A stretch of DNA of 64,000 bases from Pseudeuparius sepicola (Eukaryota > Arthropoda > Insecta > Coleoptera > Anthribidae), in NCBI GenBank assembly GCA_963920635.1, contig OY987298.1, forward strand, positions 141,954,257 through 142,018,256. The letters are read 5' to 3'. Each line of letters opens with the position of its first letter. The first letter of the stretch is position 1. This document shows positions 10,654 through 24,560 of the stretch, piece after piece. The notes below the pieces were generated by a model. The model saw only the letters and a program-made list of their open reading frames with translations. It was not told the DNA's origin and made no database searches. Position numbers and translations under genes: made by a program.

Positions 10654-13600
10654 GATTATTTGTGGATAGTTAGAATAGGTGGCCTTAAACTAATTTCCGT
10701 GAAAATAAAAGTCATGCAAGTGAAAACGGCCGTTTTCCCGATTTTTTTACGTTTTTCGGTCTTGGGGGTGGAAAGGGGTGAAGACGAGGTTCGCAAATTC
10801 TGATTCTTCGTGGATAGTTAGAATAGGTGGCCTTAAACTAATTTCCGTGAAAAGAAAAGTCATGCAAGTGAAAACGGCGGTTTCCCCGATTTTTTTACGT
10901 TTTTCGGTCTTGGGGGTGGAAAGGGGTGAAGACGAGGTTCGCAAATTCTGATTCTTCGTGGATAGTTAGAATAGGTGGCCTTAAACTAATTTCCGTGAAA
11001 AGAAAAGTCATGCAAGTGAAAACGGCGGTTTCCCCGATTTTTTTACGTTTTTCGGTCTTGAGGGTGGAAAGGTTTGAAGACGAGGTTCGCAAATTCTGAT
11101 TCTTCGTGGATAGTTAGAATAGGTGGCCGTAAACTAATTTCCGTGAAAAGAAAAGTCATGCAAGTGAAAACGGCGGTTTCCCCGTTTTTTTTACGTTTTT
11201 CGGTCTTGGGGGTGGAAAGGGGTGAAGACGAGGTTCGCAAATTCTGATTATTTGTGGATAGTTAGAATAGGTGGCCTTAAACTAATTTCCGTGAAAATAA
11301 AAGTCATGCAAGTGAAAACGGCGGTTTTCCCGATTTTTTAAAGTTTTTCGGTCTTGGGGGTGGAAAGGGGTGAAGACGAGGTTCGCAAATTCTGATTCTT
11401 TGTGGATAGTTAGAATAGGTGGCCTTAAACTAATTTCCGTGAAAATAAAAGTCATGCAAGTGAAAACGGCCGTTTTCCCGATTTTTTTAGGTTTTTCGGT
11501 CTTGGGGGTGGAAAGGGGTGAAGACGAGGTTCGCAAATTCTGATTCTTTGTGGATAGTTAGAATAGGTGGCCTTAAACTAATTTCCGTGAAAAGAAAAGT
11601 CATGCAAGTGAAAACGGCGGTTTTCCCGATTTTTTTACGTTTTTCGGTCTTGAGGGTGGAAAGGGGTGAAGACGAGGTTCGCAAATTCTGATTCTTTGTG
11701 GATAGTTAGAATAGGTGGCCTTAAACTAATTTCCGTGAAAAGAAAAGTCATGCAAGTGAAAACGGCGGTTTTCCCGATTTTTTAAAGTTTTTCGGTCTTG
11801 GGGGTGGAAAGGGGTGAAGACGAGGTTCGCAAATTCTGATTCTTTGTGGATAGTTAGAATAGGTGGCCTTAAACTAATTTCCGTGAAAAGAAAAGTCATG
11901 CAAGTGAAAACGGCGGTTTCCCCGATTTTTTTACGTTTTTCGGTCTTGAGGGTGGAAAGGGGTGAAGACGAGGTTCGCAAATTCTGATTCTTCGTGGATA
12001 GTTAGAATAGGAGGCCTTAAACTAATTTCCGTGAAAAGAAAAGTCATGCAAGTGAAAACGGCGGTTTCCCCGATTTTTTTACGTTTTTCGGTCTTGGGGG
12101 TGGAAAGGGGTGAAGACGAGGTTCGCAAATTCTGATTCTTCGTGGATAGTTAGAATAGGTGGCCTTAAACTAGTTTCCCTGAAAAGAAAAGTCATGCAAG
12201 TGAAAACGGCGGTTTTCCCGATTTTTTAAAGTTTTTCGGTCTTGGGGGTGGAAAGGGGTGAAGACGAGGTTCGCAAATTCTGATTCTTTGTGGATAGTTA
12301 GAATAGGTGGCCTTAAACTAATTTCCGTGAAAATAAAAGTCATGCAAGTGAAAACGGCCGTTTTCCCGATTTTTTTAGGTTTTTCGGTCTTGGGGGTGGA
12401 AAGGGGTGAAGACGAGGTTCGCAAATTCTGATTCTTTGTGGATAGTTAGAATAGGTGGCCTTAAACTAATTTCCGTGAAAAGAAAAGTCATGCAAGTGAA
12501 AACGGCGGTTTTCCCGATTTTTTTAAGTTTTTCGGTCTTGGGGGTGGAAAGGGGTGAAGACGAGGTTCGCAAATTCTGATTCTTTGTGGATAGTTAGAAT
12601 AGGTGGCCTTAAACTAATTTCCGTGAAAAGAAAAGTCATGCAAGTGAAAACGGCGGTTTTCCCGATTTTTTAAAGTTTTTCGGTCTTAGGGGTGGAAAGG
12701 GGTGAAGACGAGGTTCGCAAATTCTGATTCTTTGTGGATAGTTAGAATAGGTGGCCTTAAACTAATTTCCGTGAAAATAAAAGTCATGCAAGTGAAAACG
12801 GCCGTTTTCCCGATTTTTTTAGGTTTTTCGGTCTTGGGGGTGGAAAGGGGTGAAGACGAGGTTCGCAAATTCTGATTCTTTGTGGATAGTTAGAATAGGT
12901 GGCCTTAAACTAATTTCCGTGAAAAGAAAAGTCATGCAAGTGAAAACGGCGGTTTCCCCGATTTTTTTACGTTTTTAGGGCTTGGGGGTGGAAAGGGGTG
13001 AAGACGAGGTTCGCAAATTCTGATTCTTCGTGGATAGTTAGAATAGGTGGCCTTAAACTAATTTCCGTGAAAAGAAAAGTCATGCAAGTGAAAACGGCGG
13101 TTTCCCCGATTTTTTTACGTTTTTCGGTCTTGGGGGTGGAAAGGGGTGAAGACGAGGTTCGCAAATTCTGATTATTTGTGGATAGTTAGAATAGGTGGCC
13201 TTAAACTAATTTCCGTGAAAAGAAAAGTCATGCAAGTGAAAACGGCGGTTTCCCCGATTTTTTTACGTTTTTCGGTCTTGAGGGTGGAAAGGGGTGAAGA
13301 CGAGGTTCGCAAATTCTGATTCTTCGTGGATAGTTAGAATAGGTGGCCTTAAACTAATTTCCGTGAAAAGAAAAGTCATGCAAGTGAAAACGGCGGTTTC
13401 CCCGATTTTTTTACGTTTTTCGGTCTTGGGGGTGGAAAGGGGTGAAGACGAGGTTCGCAAATTCTGATTCTTGGTGGATAGTTAGAATAGGTGGCCTTAA
13501 ACTAATTTCCGTGAAAAGAAAAGTCATGCAAGTGAAAACGGCGGTTTCCCCGATTTTTTTACGTTTTTCGGTCTTGGGGGTGGAAAGGGGTGAAGACGAA

Positions 13601-16129
13601 GTTCGCAAATTCTGATTCTTCGTGGATAGTTAGAATAGGTGGCCTTAAACTAATTTCCCTGAAAAGAAAAGTCATGCAAGTGAAAACGGCTGTTTTCCCG
13701 ATTTTTTTAGGTTTTTCGGTCTTGGGGGTGGAAAGGGGTGAAGACGAGGTTCGCAAATTCTGATTCTTTGTGGATAGTTAGAATAGGTGGCCTTAAACTA
13801 ATTTCCGTGAAAAGAAAAGTCATGCAAGTGAAAACGGCGGTTTTCCCGATTTTTTAAAGTTTTTCGGTCATGGGGGTGGAAAGGGGTGAAGACGAGGTTC
13901 GCAAATTCTGATTCTTTGTGGATAGTTAGAATAGGTGGCCTTAAACTAATTTCCGTGAAAAGAAAAGTCATGCAAGTGAAAACGGCGGTTTTCCCGATTT
14001 TTTAAAGTTTTTCGGTCTTGGGGGTGGAAAGGGGTGAAGACGAGGTTCGCAAATTCTGATTCTTTGTGGATAGTTAGAATAGGTGGCCTTAAACTAATTT
14101 CCGTGAAAATAAAAGTCATGCAAGTGAAAACGGCCGTTTTCCCGATTTTTTTAGGTTTTTCGGTCTTGGGGGTGGAAAGGGGTGAAGACGAGGTTCGCAA
14201 ATTCTGATTCTTTGTGGATAGTTAGAATAGGTGGCCTTAAACTAATTTCCGTGAAAAGAAAAGTCATGCAAGTGAAAACGGCGGTTTTCCCGATTTTTTT
14301 AAGTTTTTCGGTCTTGGGGGTGGAAAGGGGTGAAGACGAGGTTCGCAAATTCTGATTCTTCGTGGATAGTTAGAATAGGTGGCCTTAAACTAATTTCCGT
14401 GAAAAGAAAAGTCATGCAAGTGAAAACGGCGGTTTCCCCGATTTTTTTACGTTTTTCGGTCTTGGGGGTGGAAAGGGGTGAAGACGAGGTTCGCAAATTC
14501 TGATTATTTGTGGATAGTTAGAATAGGTGGCCTTAAACTAATTTCCGTGAAAAGAAAAGTCATGCAAGTGAAAACGGCGGTTTCCCCGATTTTTTTTACG
14601 TTTTTCGGTCTTGAGGGTGGAAAGGGGTGAAGACGAGGTTCGCAAATTCTGATTCTTCGTGGATAGTTAGAATAGGTGGCCTTAAACTAGTTTCCGTGAA
14701 AAGAAAAGTCATGCAAGTGAAAACGGCGGTTTCCCCGATTTTTTTACTTTTTCGGTCTTGGGGGTGGAAAGGGGTGAAGACGAGGTTCGCAAATTCTGAT
14801 TATTTGTGGATAGTTAGTATAGGTGGCCTTAAACTAATTTCCCTGAAAAGAAAAGTCATGCAAGTGAAAACGGCGGTTTTCCCGATTTTTTAAAGTTTTT
14901 CGGTCTTGGGGGTGGAAAGGGGTGAAGACGAGGTTCGCAAATTCTGATTCTTTGTGGATAGTTAGAATAGGTGGCCTTAAACTAATTTCCGTGAAAATAA
15001 AAGTCATGCAAGTGAAAACGGCCGTTTTCCCGATTTTTTTAGGTTTTTCGGTCTTGGGGGTGGAAAGGGGTGAAGACGAGGTTCGCAAATTCTGATTCTT
15101 TGTGGATAGTTAGAATAGGTGGCCTTAAACTAATTTCCGTGAAAATAAAAGTCATGCAAGTGAAAACGGCCGTTTTCCCGATTTTTTTAGGTTTTTCGGT
15201 CTTGGGGGTGGAAAGGGGTGAAGACGAGGTTCGCAAATTCTGATTCTTTGTGGATAGTTAGAATAGGTGGCCTTAAACTAATTTCCGTGAAAAGAAAAGT
15301 CATGCAAGTGAAAACGGCGGTTTTCCCGATTTTTTTAAGTTTTTCGGTCTTGGGGGTGGAAAAGGGTGAAGACGAGGTTCGCAAATTCTGATTCTTTGTG
15401 GATAGTTAGAATAGGTGGCCTTAAACTAATTTCCGTGAAAAGAAAAGTCATGCAAGTGAAAACGGCGGTTTCCCCGATTTTTATACGTTTTTCGGTCTTG
15501 GGGGTGGAAAGGGGTGAAGACGAGGTTCGCAAATTCTGATTATTTGTGGATAGTTAGAATAGGTGGCCTTAAACTAATTTCCGTGAAAAGAAAAGTCATG
15601 CAAGTGAAAACGGCGGTTTTCCCGATTTTTTAAAGTTTTTCGGTCTTGGGGGTGGAAAGGGGTGAAGACGAGGTTCGCAAATTCTGATTCTTTGTGGATA
15701 GTTAGAATAGGTGGCCTTAAACTAATTTCCGTGAAAAGAAAAGTCATGCAAGTGAAAACGGCGGTTTCCCCGATTTTTTTCCGTTTTTCGGTCTTGGGGG
15801 TGGAAAAAGGTGAAGACGAGGTTCGCAAATTCTGATTATTTGTGGATAGTTAGAATAGGTGGCCTTAAACTAATTTCCGTGAAAAGAAAAGTCATGCAAG
15901 TGAAAACGGCGGTTTCCCCGATTTTTTTACGTTTTTCGGTCTTGGGGGTGGAAAGGGGTGAAGACGAGGTTCGCAAATTCTGATTATTTGTGGATAGTTA
16001 GAATAGGTGGCCTTAAACTAATTTCCGTGAAAATAAAAGTCATGCAAGTGAAAACGGCCGTTTTCCCTATTTTTTTACGTTTTTCGGTCTTGGGGGTGGA
16101 AAGGGGTGAAGACGAGGTTCGCAAATTCT
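10654..16129. repeat. Marker-rich mosaic without a clear short HOR
   Basis: About 37 monomers with no tandem HOR that I could find inside. Rare variants include GGTTTGAAG (11072), GGAGGCCTT (12010), CTTAGGGGTGG (12685), TTTTTAGGGCTT (12973), CTTGGTGG (13470), GACGAAGTTC (13597), GGCTGTTTT (13688), GGTCATGGG (13866), TTTACTTTTTCGG (14746), GTTAGTATAGG (14813), TTTATACG (15481) and T7CCG (15776). Most recur at +24,566, which is the best evidence for the large duplication. No gene is present. Confidence 0.8.
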
Positions 16130-17461
16130 GATTCTTCGTGGATAGTTAGAATAGGTGGCCTTAAACTAATTTCCCTGAAAAGAAAAGTCATGCAAGTGAA
16201 AACGGCGGTTTTCCCGATTTTTTAAAGTTTTTCGGTCTTGGGGGTGGAAAGGGGTGAAGACGAGGTTCGCAAATTCTGATTCTTTGTGGATAGTTAGAAT
16301 AGGTGGCCTTAAACTAATTTCCGTGAAAATAAAAGTCATGCAAGTGAAAACGGCCGTTTTCCCGATTTTTTTACGTTTTTCGGTTTTGGGGGTGGAAAGG
16401 GGTGAAGACGAGGTTCGCAAATTCTGATTCTTCGTGGATAGTTAGAATAGGTGGCCTTAAACTAATTTCCCTGAAAAGAAAAGTCATGCAAGTGAAAACG
16501 GCGGTTTTCCCGATTTTTTAAAGTTTTTCGGTCTTGGGGGTGGAAAGGGGTGAAGACGAGGTTCGCAAATTCTGATTCTTTGTGGATAGTTAGAATAGGT
16601 GGCCTTAAACTAATTTCCGTGAAAATAAAAGTCATGCAAGTGAAAACGGCCGTTTTCCCGATTTTTTTAGGTTTTTCGGTCTTGGGGGTGGAAAGGGGTG
16701 AAGACGAGGTTCGCAAATTCTGATTCTTTGTGGATAGTTAGAATAGGTGGCCTTAAACTAATTTCCGTGAAAAGAAAAGTCATGCAAGTGAAAACGGCGG
16801 TTTTCCCGATTTTTTTAAGTTTTTCGGTCTTGGGGGTGGAAAAAGGTGAAGACGAGGTTCGCAAATTCTGATTCTTTGTGGATAAATAGAATAGGTGGCC
16901 TTAAACTAATTTCCGTGAAAATAAAAGTCATGCAAGTGAAAACGGCGGTTTTCCCGATTTTTTAAAGTTTTTCGGTCTTGGGGGTGGAAAGGGGTGAAGA
17001 CGAGGTTCGCAAATTCCGATTCTTTGTGGATAGTTAGAATAGGTGGCCTTAAACTAATTTCCGTGAAAAGAAAAGTCATGCAAGTGAAAACGGCGGTTTC
17101 CCCGATTTTTTTACGTTTTTCGGTCTTGGGGGTGGAAAGGGGTGAAGACGAGGTTCGCAAATTCTGATTATTTGTGGATAGTTAGAATAGGTGGCCTTAA
17201 ACTAATTTCCGTGAAAATAAAAGTCATGCAAGTGAAAACGGCCGTTTTCCCGATTTTTTTACGTTTTTCGGTCTTGGGGGTGGAAAGGGGTGAAGACGAG
17301 GTTCGCAAATTCTGATTCTTCGTGGATAGTTAGAATAGGTGGCCTTAAACTAATTTCCGTGAAAAGAAAAGTCATGCAAGTGAAAACGGCGGTTTCCCCG
17401 ATTTTTTTACGTTTTTCGGTCTTGGGGGTGGAAAGGGGTGAAGACGAGGTTCGCAAATTCT
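16130..17461. repeat. 9-mer HOR, copy 1 (1,332 bp)
   Basis: Nine monomers, exactly 9 x 148. Markers in order: CCCTG type A, B with CGGTTTTGGG, CCCTG type A, B, type A with T7AAG, a GATAAATAG monomer, a CCGATTCTTTG type C, B and C. This copy has GGAAAAAGGTG near 16849, absent from copy 2. Confidence 0.87.
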
Positions 17462-18793
17462 GATTCTTCGTGGATAGTTAGAATAGGTGGCCTTAAACTA
17501 ATTTCCCTGAAAAGAAAAGTCATGCAAGTGAAAACGGCGGTTTTCCCGATTTTTTAAAGTTTTTCGGTCTTGGGGGTGGAAAGGGGTGAAGACGAGGTTC
17601 GCAAATTCTGATTCTTTGTGGATAGTTAGAATAGGTGGCCTTAAACTAATTTCCGTGAAAATAAAAGTCATGCAAGTGAAAACGGCCGTTTTCCCGATTT
17701 TTTTACGTTTTTCGGTTTTGGGGGTGGAAAGGGGTGAAGACGAGGTTCGCAAATTCTGATTCTTCGTGGATAGTTAGAATAGGTGGCCTTAAACTAATTT
17801 CCCTGAAAAGAAAAGTCATGCAAGTGAAAACGGCGGTTTTCCCGATTTTTTAAAGTTTTTCGGTCTTGGGGGTGGAAAGGGGTGAAGACGAGGTTCGCAA
17901 ATTCTGATTCTTTGTGGATAGTTAGAATAGGTGGCCTTAAACTAATTTCCGTGAAAATAAAAGTCATGCAAGTGAAAACGGCCGTTTTCCCGATTTTTTT
18001 AGGTTTTTCGGTCTTGGGGGTGGAAAGGGGTGAAGACGAGGTTCGCAAATTCTGATTCTTTGTGGATAGTTAGAATAGGTGGCCTTAAACTAATTTCCGT
18101 GAAAAGAAAAGTCATGCAAGTGAAAACGGCGGTTTTCCCGATTTTTTTAAGTTTTTCGGTCTTGGGGGTGGAAAGGGGTGAAGACGAGGTTCGCAAATTC
18201 TGATTCTTTGTGGATAAATAGAATAGGTGGCCTTAAACTAATTTCCGTGAAAATAAAAGTCATGCAAGTGAAAACGGCGGTTTTCCCGATTTTTTAAAGT
18301 TTTTCGGTCTTGGGGGTGGAAAGGGGTGAAGACGAGGTTCGCAAATTCCGATTCTTTGTGGATAGTTAGAATAGGTGGCCTTAAACTAATTTCCGTGAAA
18401 AGAAAAGTCATGCAAGTGAAAACGGCGGTTTCCCCGATTTTTTTACGTTTTTCGGTCTTGGGGGTGGAAAGGGGTGAAGACGAGGTTCGCAAATTCTGAT
18501 TATTTGTGGATAGTTAGAATAGGTGGCCTTAAACTAATTTCCGTGAAAATAAAAGTCATGCAAGTGAAAACGGCCGTTTTCCCGATTTTTTTACGTTTTT
18601 CGGTCTTGGGGGTGGAAAGGGGTGAAGACGAGGTTCGCAAATTCTGATTCTTCGTGGATAGTTAGAATAGGTGGCCTTAAACTAATTTCCGTGAAAAGAA
18701 AAGTCATGCAAGTGAAAACGGCGGTTTCCCCGATTTTTTTACGTTTTTCGGTCTTGGGGGTGGAAAGGGGTGAAGACGAGGTTCGCAAATTCT
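17462..18793. repeat. 9-mer HOR, copy 2 (1,332 bp)
   Basis: Repeats the order of 16130-17461 without a length change. The AAAAAGG variant of copy 1 reads AAAGGGG here (near 18173). The next monomer, at 18794, is a CCCCGTTTTTTT type C, so there is no third copy. The right part of this unit also begins the 23-mer HOR. Confidence 0.87.
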
Positions 18794-21158
18794 GATTCTT
18801 CGTGGATAGTTAGAATAGGTGGCCTTAAACTAATTTCCGTGAAAAGAAAAGTCATGCAAGTGAAAACGGCGGTTTCCCCGTTTTTTTACGTTTTTCGGTC
18901 TTGGGGGTGGAAAGGGGTGAAGACGAGGTTCGCAAATTCTGATTATTTGTGGATAGTTAGAATAGGTGGCCTTAAACTAATTTCCGTGAAAAGAAAAGTC
19001 ATGCAAGTGAAAACGGCGGTTTCCCCGATTTTTTTACGTTTTTCGGTCTTGAGGGTGGAAAGGGGTGAAGACGAGGTTCCCAAATTCTGATTCTTCGTGG
19101 ATAGTTAGAATAGGTGGCCTTAAACTAATTTCCGTGAAAAGAAAAGTCATGCAAGTGAAAACGGCGGTTTCCCCGTTTTTTTTACGTTTTTCGGTCTTGG
19201 GGGTGGAAAGGGGTGAAGACGAGGTTCGCAAATTCTGATTATTTGTGGATAGTTAGAATAGGTGGCCTTAAACTAATTTCCGTGAAAATAAAAGTCATGC
19301 AAGTGAAAACGGCCGTTTTCCCGATTTTTTTAGGTTTTTCGGTCTTGGGGGTGGAAAGGGGTGAAGACGAGGTTCGCAAATTCTGATTCTTTGTGGATAG
19401 TTAGAATAGGTGGCCTTAAACTAATTTCCGTGAAAAGAAAAGTCATGCAAGTGAAAACGGCGGTTTCCCCGATTTTTTTACGTTTTTCGGTCTTGGGGGT
19501 GGAAAGGGGTGAAGACGAGGTTCGCAAATTCTGATTATTTGTGGATAGTTAGAATAGGTGGCCTTAAACTAATTTCCGTGAAAAGAAAAGTCATGCAAGT
19601 GAAAACGGCGGTTTTCCCGATTTTTTTAAGTTTTTCGGTCTTGGGGGTGGAAAGGGGTGAAGACGAGATTCGCAAATTCTGATTCTTTGTGGATAGTTAG
19701 AATAGGTGGCCTTAAACTAATTTCCGTGAAAATAAAAGTCATGCAAGTGAAAACGGCCGTTTTCCCGATTTTTTTAGGTTTTTCGGTCTTGGGGGTGGAA
19801 AGGGGTGAAGACGAGGTTCGCAAATTCTGATTCTTTGTGGATAGTTAGAATAGGTGGCCTTAAACTAATTTCCGTGAAAAGAAAAGTCATGCAAGTGAAA
19901 ACGGCGGTTTTCCCGATTTTTTTAAGTTTTTCGGTCTTGGGGGTGGAAAGGGGTGAAGACGAGGTTCGCAAATTCTGATTCTTTGTGGATAGTTAGAATA
20001 GGTGGCCTTAAACTAATTTCCGTGAAAAGAAAAGTCATGCAAGTGAAAACGGCGGTTTCCCCGATTTTTTTACGTTTTTCGGTCTTGGGGGTGGAAAGGG
20101 GTGAAGACGAGGTTCGCAAATTCTGATTATTTGTGGATAGTTAGAATAGGTGGCCTTAAACTAATTTCCGTGAAAAGAAAAGTCATGCAAGTGAAAACGG
20201 CGGTTTTCCCGATTTTTTAAAGTTTTTCGGTCTTGGGGGTGGAAAGGGGTGAAGACGAGGTTCGCAAATTCTGATTCTTTGTGGATAGTTAGAATAGGTG
20301 GCCTTAAACTAATTTCCGTGAAAAGAAAAGTCATGCAAGTGAAAACGGCGGTTTCCCCGATTTTTTTACGTTTTTCGGTCTTGGGGGTGGAAAGGGGTGA
20401 AGACGAGGTTCGCAAATTCTGATTATTTGTGGATAGTTAGAATAGGTGGCCTTAAACTAATTTCCGTAAAAATAAAAGTCATGCAAGTGAAAACGGCCGT
20501 TTTCCCGATTTTTATACGTTTTTCGGTCTTGGGGGTGGAAAGGGGTGAAGACGAGGTTCGCAAATTCTGATTCTTCGTGGATAGTTAGAATAGGTGGCCT
20601 TAAACTAATTTCCGTGAAAAGAAAAGTCATGCAAGTGAAAACGGCGGTTTCCCCGATTTTTTACGTTTTTCGGTCTTGGGGGTGGAAAGGGGTGAAGACG
20701 AGGTTCGCAAATTCTGATTATTTGTGGTTAGTTAGAATAGGTGGCCTTAAACTAATTTCCGTGAAAAGAAAAGTCATGCAAGTGAAAACGGCGGTTTCCC
20801 CGATTTTTTTACGTTTTTCGGTCTTGAGGGTGGAAAGGGGTGAAGACGAGGTTCGCAAATTCTGATTCTTCGTGGATAGTTAGAATAGGTGGCCTTAAAC
20901 TAATTTCCGTGAAAAGAAAAGTCATGCAAGTGAAAACGGCGGTTTCCCCGATTTTTTTACGTTTTTCGGTCTTGGGGGTGGAAAGGGGTGAAGACGAGGT
21001 TCGCAAATTCTGATTATTTGTGGATAGTTAGAATAGGTGGCCTTAAACTAATTTCCGTGAAAATAAAAGTCATGCAAGTGAAAAGGCCGTTTTCCCGATT
21101 TTTTTAGGTTTTTCGTTCTTGGGGGTGGAAAGGGGTGAAGACGAGGTTCGCAAATTCT
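17758..21158. repeat. 23-mer HOR, copy 1 (3,401 bp)
   Basis: Twenty-three monomers. The register is fixed by the GATAAATAG monomer, CCCCGTTTTTTT type C units, GAGGTTCCCAAATT (19078), GAGATTCGC (19668) and CCGTAAAAAT (20466). A base is missing near 21080 (GTGAAAAGGCC). Compared with copy 2, the first monomer has CTTAAACT in place of CTTCAACT. Confidence 0.82.
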
Positions 21159-24100
21159 GATTCTTCGTGGATAGTTAGAATAGGTGGCCTTCAACTAATT
21201 TCCCTGAAAAGAAAAGTCATGCAAGTGAAAACGGCGGTTTTCCCGATTTTTTAAAGTTTTTCGGTCTTGGGGGTGGAAAGGGGTGAAGACGAGGTTCGCA
21301 AATTCTGATTCTTTGTGGATAGTTAGAATAGGTGGCCTTAAACTAATTTCCGTGAAAATAAAAGTCATGCAAGTGAAAACGGCCGTTTTCCCGATTTTTT
21401 TAGGTTTTTCGGTCTTGGGGGTGGAAAGGGGTGAAGACGAGGTTCGCAAATTCTGATTCTTTGTGGATAGTTAGAATAGGTGGCCTTAAACTAATTTCCG
21501 TGAAAAGAAAAGTCATGCAAGTGAAAACGGCGGTTTTCCCGATTTTTTTAAGTTTTTCGGTCTTGGGGGTGGAAAGGGGTGAAGACGAGGTTCGCAAATT
21601 CTGATTCTTTGTGGATAAATAGAATAGGTGGCCTTAAACTAATTTCCGTGAAAATAAAAGTCATGCAAGTGAAAACGGCGGTTTTCCCGATTTTTTAAAG
21701 TTTTTCGGTCTTGGGGGTGGAAAGGGGTGAAGACGAGGTTCGCAAATTCTGATTCTTTGTGGATAGTTAGAATAGGTGGCCTTAAACTAATTTCCGTGAA
21801 AAGAAAAGTCATGCAAGTGAAAACGGCGGTTTCCCCGATTTTTTTACGTTTTTCGGTCTTGGGGGTGGAGAGGGGTGAAGACGAGGTTCGCAAATTCTGA
21901 TTATTTGTGGATAGTTAGAATAGGTGGCCTTAAACTAATTTCCGTGAAAATAAAAGTCATGCAAGTGAAAACGGCCGTTTTCCCAATTTTTTTACGTTTT
22001 TCGGTCTTGGGGGTGGAAAGGGGTGAAGACGAGGTTCGCAAATTCTGATTCTTCGTGGATAGTTAGAATAGGTGGCCTTAAACTAATTTCCGTGAAAAGA
22101 AAAGTCATGCAAGTGAAAACGGCGGTTTCCCCGATTTTTTTACGTTTTTCGGTCTTGGGGGTGGAAAGGGGTGAAGACGAGGTTCGCAAATTCTGATTCT
22201 TCGTGGATAGTTAGAATAGGTGGCCTTAAACTAATTTCCGTGAAAAGAAAAGTCATGCAAGTGAAAACGGCGGTTTCCCCGTTTTTTTACGTTTTTCGGT
22301 CTTGGGGGTGGAAAGGGGTGAAGACGAGGTTCGCAAATTCTGATTATTTGTGGATAGTTAGAATAGGTGGCCTTAAACTAATTTCCGTGAAAAGAAAAGT
22401 CATGCAAGTGAAAACGGCGGTTTCCCCGATTTTTTTACGTTTTTCGGTCTTGAGGGTGGAAAGGGGTGAAGACGAGGTTCCCAAATTCTGATTCTTCGTG
22501 GATAGTTAGAATAGGTGGCCTTAAACTAATTTCCGTGAAAAGAAAAGTCATGCAAGTGAAAACGGCGGTTTCCCCGTTTTTTTTACGTTTTTCGGTCTTG
22601 GGGGTGGAAAGGGGTGAAGACGAGGTTCGCAAATTCTGATTATTTGTGGATAGTTAGAATAGGTGGCCTTAAACTAATTTCCGTGAAAATAAAAGTCATG
22701 CAAGTGAAAACGGCCGTTTTCCCGATTTTTTTAGGTTTTTCGGTCTTGGGGGTGGAAAGGGGTGAAGACGAGGTTCGCAAATTCTGATTCTTTGTGGATA
22801 GTTAGAATAGGTGGCCTTAAACTAATTTCCGTGAAAAGAAAAGTCATGCAAGTGAAAACGGCGGTTTCCCCGATTTTTTTACGTTTTTCGGTCTTGGGGG
22901 TGGAAAGGGGTGAAGACGAGGTTCGCAAATTCTGATTATTTGTGGATAGTTAGAATAGGTGGCCTTAAACTAATTTCCGTGAAAAGAAAAGTCATGCAAG
23001 TGAAAACGGCGGTTTTCCCGATTTTTTAAAGTTTTTCGGTCTTGGGGGTGGAAAGGGGTGAAGACGAGATTCGCAAATTCTGATTCTTTGTGGATAGTTA
23101 GAATAGGTGGCCTTAAACTAATTTCCGTGAAAATAAAAGTCATGCAAGTGAAAACGGCCGTTTTCCCGATTTTTTTAGGTTTTTCGGTCTTGGGGGTGGA
23201 AAGGGGTGAAGACGAGGTTCGCAAATTCTGATTCTTTGTGGATAGTTAGAATAGGTGGCCTTAAACTAATTTCCGTGAAAAGAAAAGTCATGCAAGTGAA
23301 AACGGCGGTTTTCCCGATTTTTTTAAGTTTTTCTGTCTTGGGGGTGGAAAGGGGTGAAGACGAGGTTCGCAAATTCTGATTCTTTGTGGATAGTTAGAAT
23401 AGGTGGCCTTAAACTAATTTCCGTGAAAAGAAAAGTCATGCAAGTGAAAACGGCGGTTTCCCCGATTTTTTTACGTTTTTCGGTCTTGGGGGTGGAAAGG
23501 GGTGAAGACGAGGTTCGCAAATTCTGATTATTTGTGGATAGTTAGAATAGGTGGCCTTAAACTAATTTCCGTGAAAAGAAAAGTCATGCAAGTGAAAACG
23601 GCGGTTTTCCCGATTTTTTAAAGTTTTTCGGTCTTGGGGGTGGAAAGGGGTGAAGACGAGGTTCGCAAATTCTGATTCTTTGTGGATAGTTAGAATAGGT
23701 GGCCTTAAACTAATTTCCGTGAAAAGAAAAGTCATGCAAGTGAAAACGGCGGTTTCCCCGATTTTTTTACGTTTTTCGGTCTTGGGGGTGGAAAGGGGTG
23801 AAGACGAGGTTCGCAAATTCTGATTATTTGTGGATAGTTAGAATAGGTGGCCTTAAACTAATTTCCGTAAAAATAAAAGTCATGCAAGTGAAAACGGCCG
23901 TTTTCCCGATTTTTTTACGTTTTTCGGTCTTGGGGGTGGAAAGGGGTGAAGACGAGGTTCGCAAATTCTGATTCTTCGTGGATAGTTAGAATAGGTGGCC
24001 TTAAACTAATTTCCGTGAAAAGAAAAGTCATGCAAGTGAAAACGGCGGTTTCCCCGATTTTTTACGTTTTTCGGTCTTGGGGGTGGAAAGGGGTGAAGAC

Positions 24101-24560
24101 GAGGTTCGCAAATTCTGATTATTTGTGGATAGTTAGAATAGGTGGCCTTAAACTAATTTCCGTGAAAAGAAAAGTCATGCAAGTGAAAACGGCGGTTTCC
24201 CCGATTTTTTTACGTTTTTCGGTCTTGAGGGTGGAAAGGGGTGAAGACGAGGTTCGCAAATTCTGATTCTTCGTGGATAGTTAGAATAGGTGGCCTTAAA
24301 CTAATTTCCGTGAAAAGAAAAGTCATGCAAGTGAAAACGGCGGTTTCCCCGATTTTTTTACGTTTTTCGGTCTTGGGGGTGGAAAGGGGTGAAGACGAGG
24401 TTCGCAAATTCTGATTATTTGTGGATAGTTAGAATAGGTGGCCTTAAACTAATTTCCGTGAAAATAAAAGTCATGCAAGTGAAAACGGCCGTTTTCCCGA
24501 TTTTTTTAGGTTTTTCGGTCTTGGGGGTGGAAAGGGGTGAAGACGAGGTTCGCAAATTCT
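21159..24560. repeat. 23-mer HOR, copy 2 (3,402 bp)
   Basis: Same marker order as copy 1, shifted by 3,401 bp. Differences include TTTTTCTGTCTTG near 23331, GGTGGAGAGGGG near 21865 and TTTCCCAATTTTTT near 21980. A third copy starts at 24561 but is followed for only about two monomers before the order changes. Confidence 0.82.

Noticed and set aside
16881..16889. GATAAATAG as a TATA-like promoter element
   Set aside because: It is a two-base variant of GATAGTTAG found in one monomer of the 9-mer and 23-mer HORs, with no downstream gene. It is better used as a HOR marker.
18770..19090. Plus-strand open frames of 60 to 106 codons repeated through the window
   Set aside because: They span two monomers only where a particular T-run length keeps the frame open. 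Their variation follows satellite polymorphism, including changes at all codon positions, with no sign of protein constraint.
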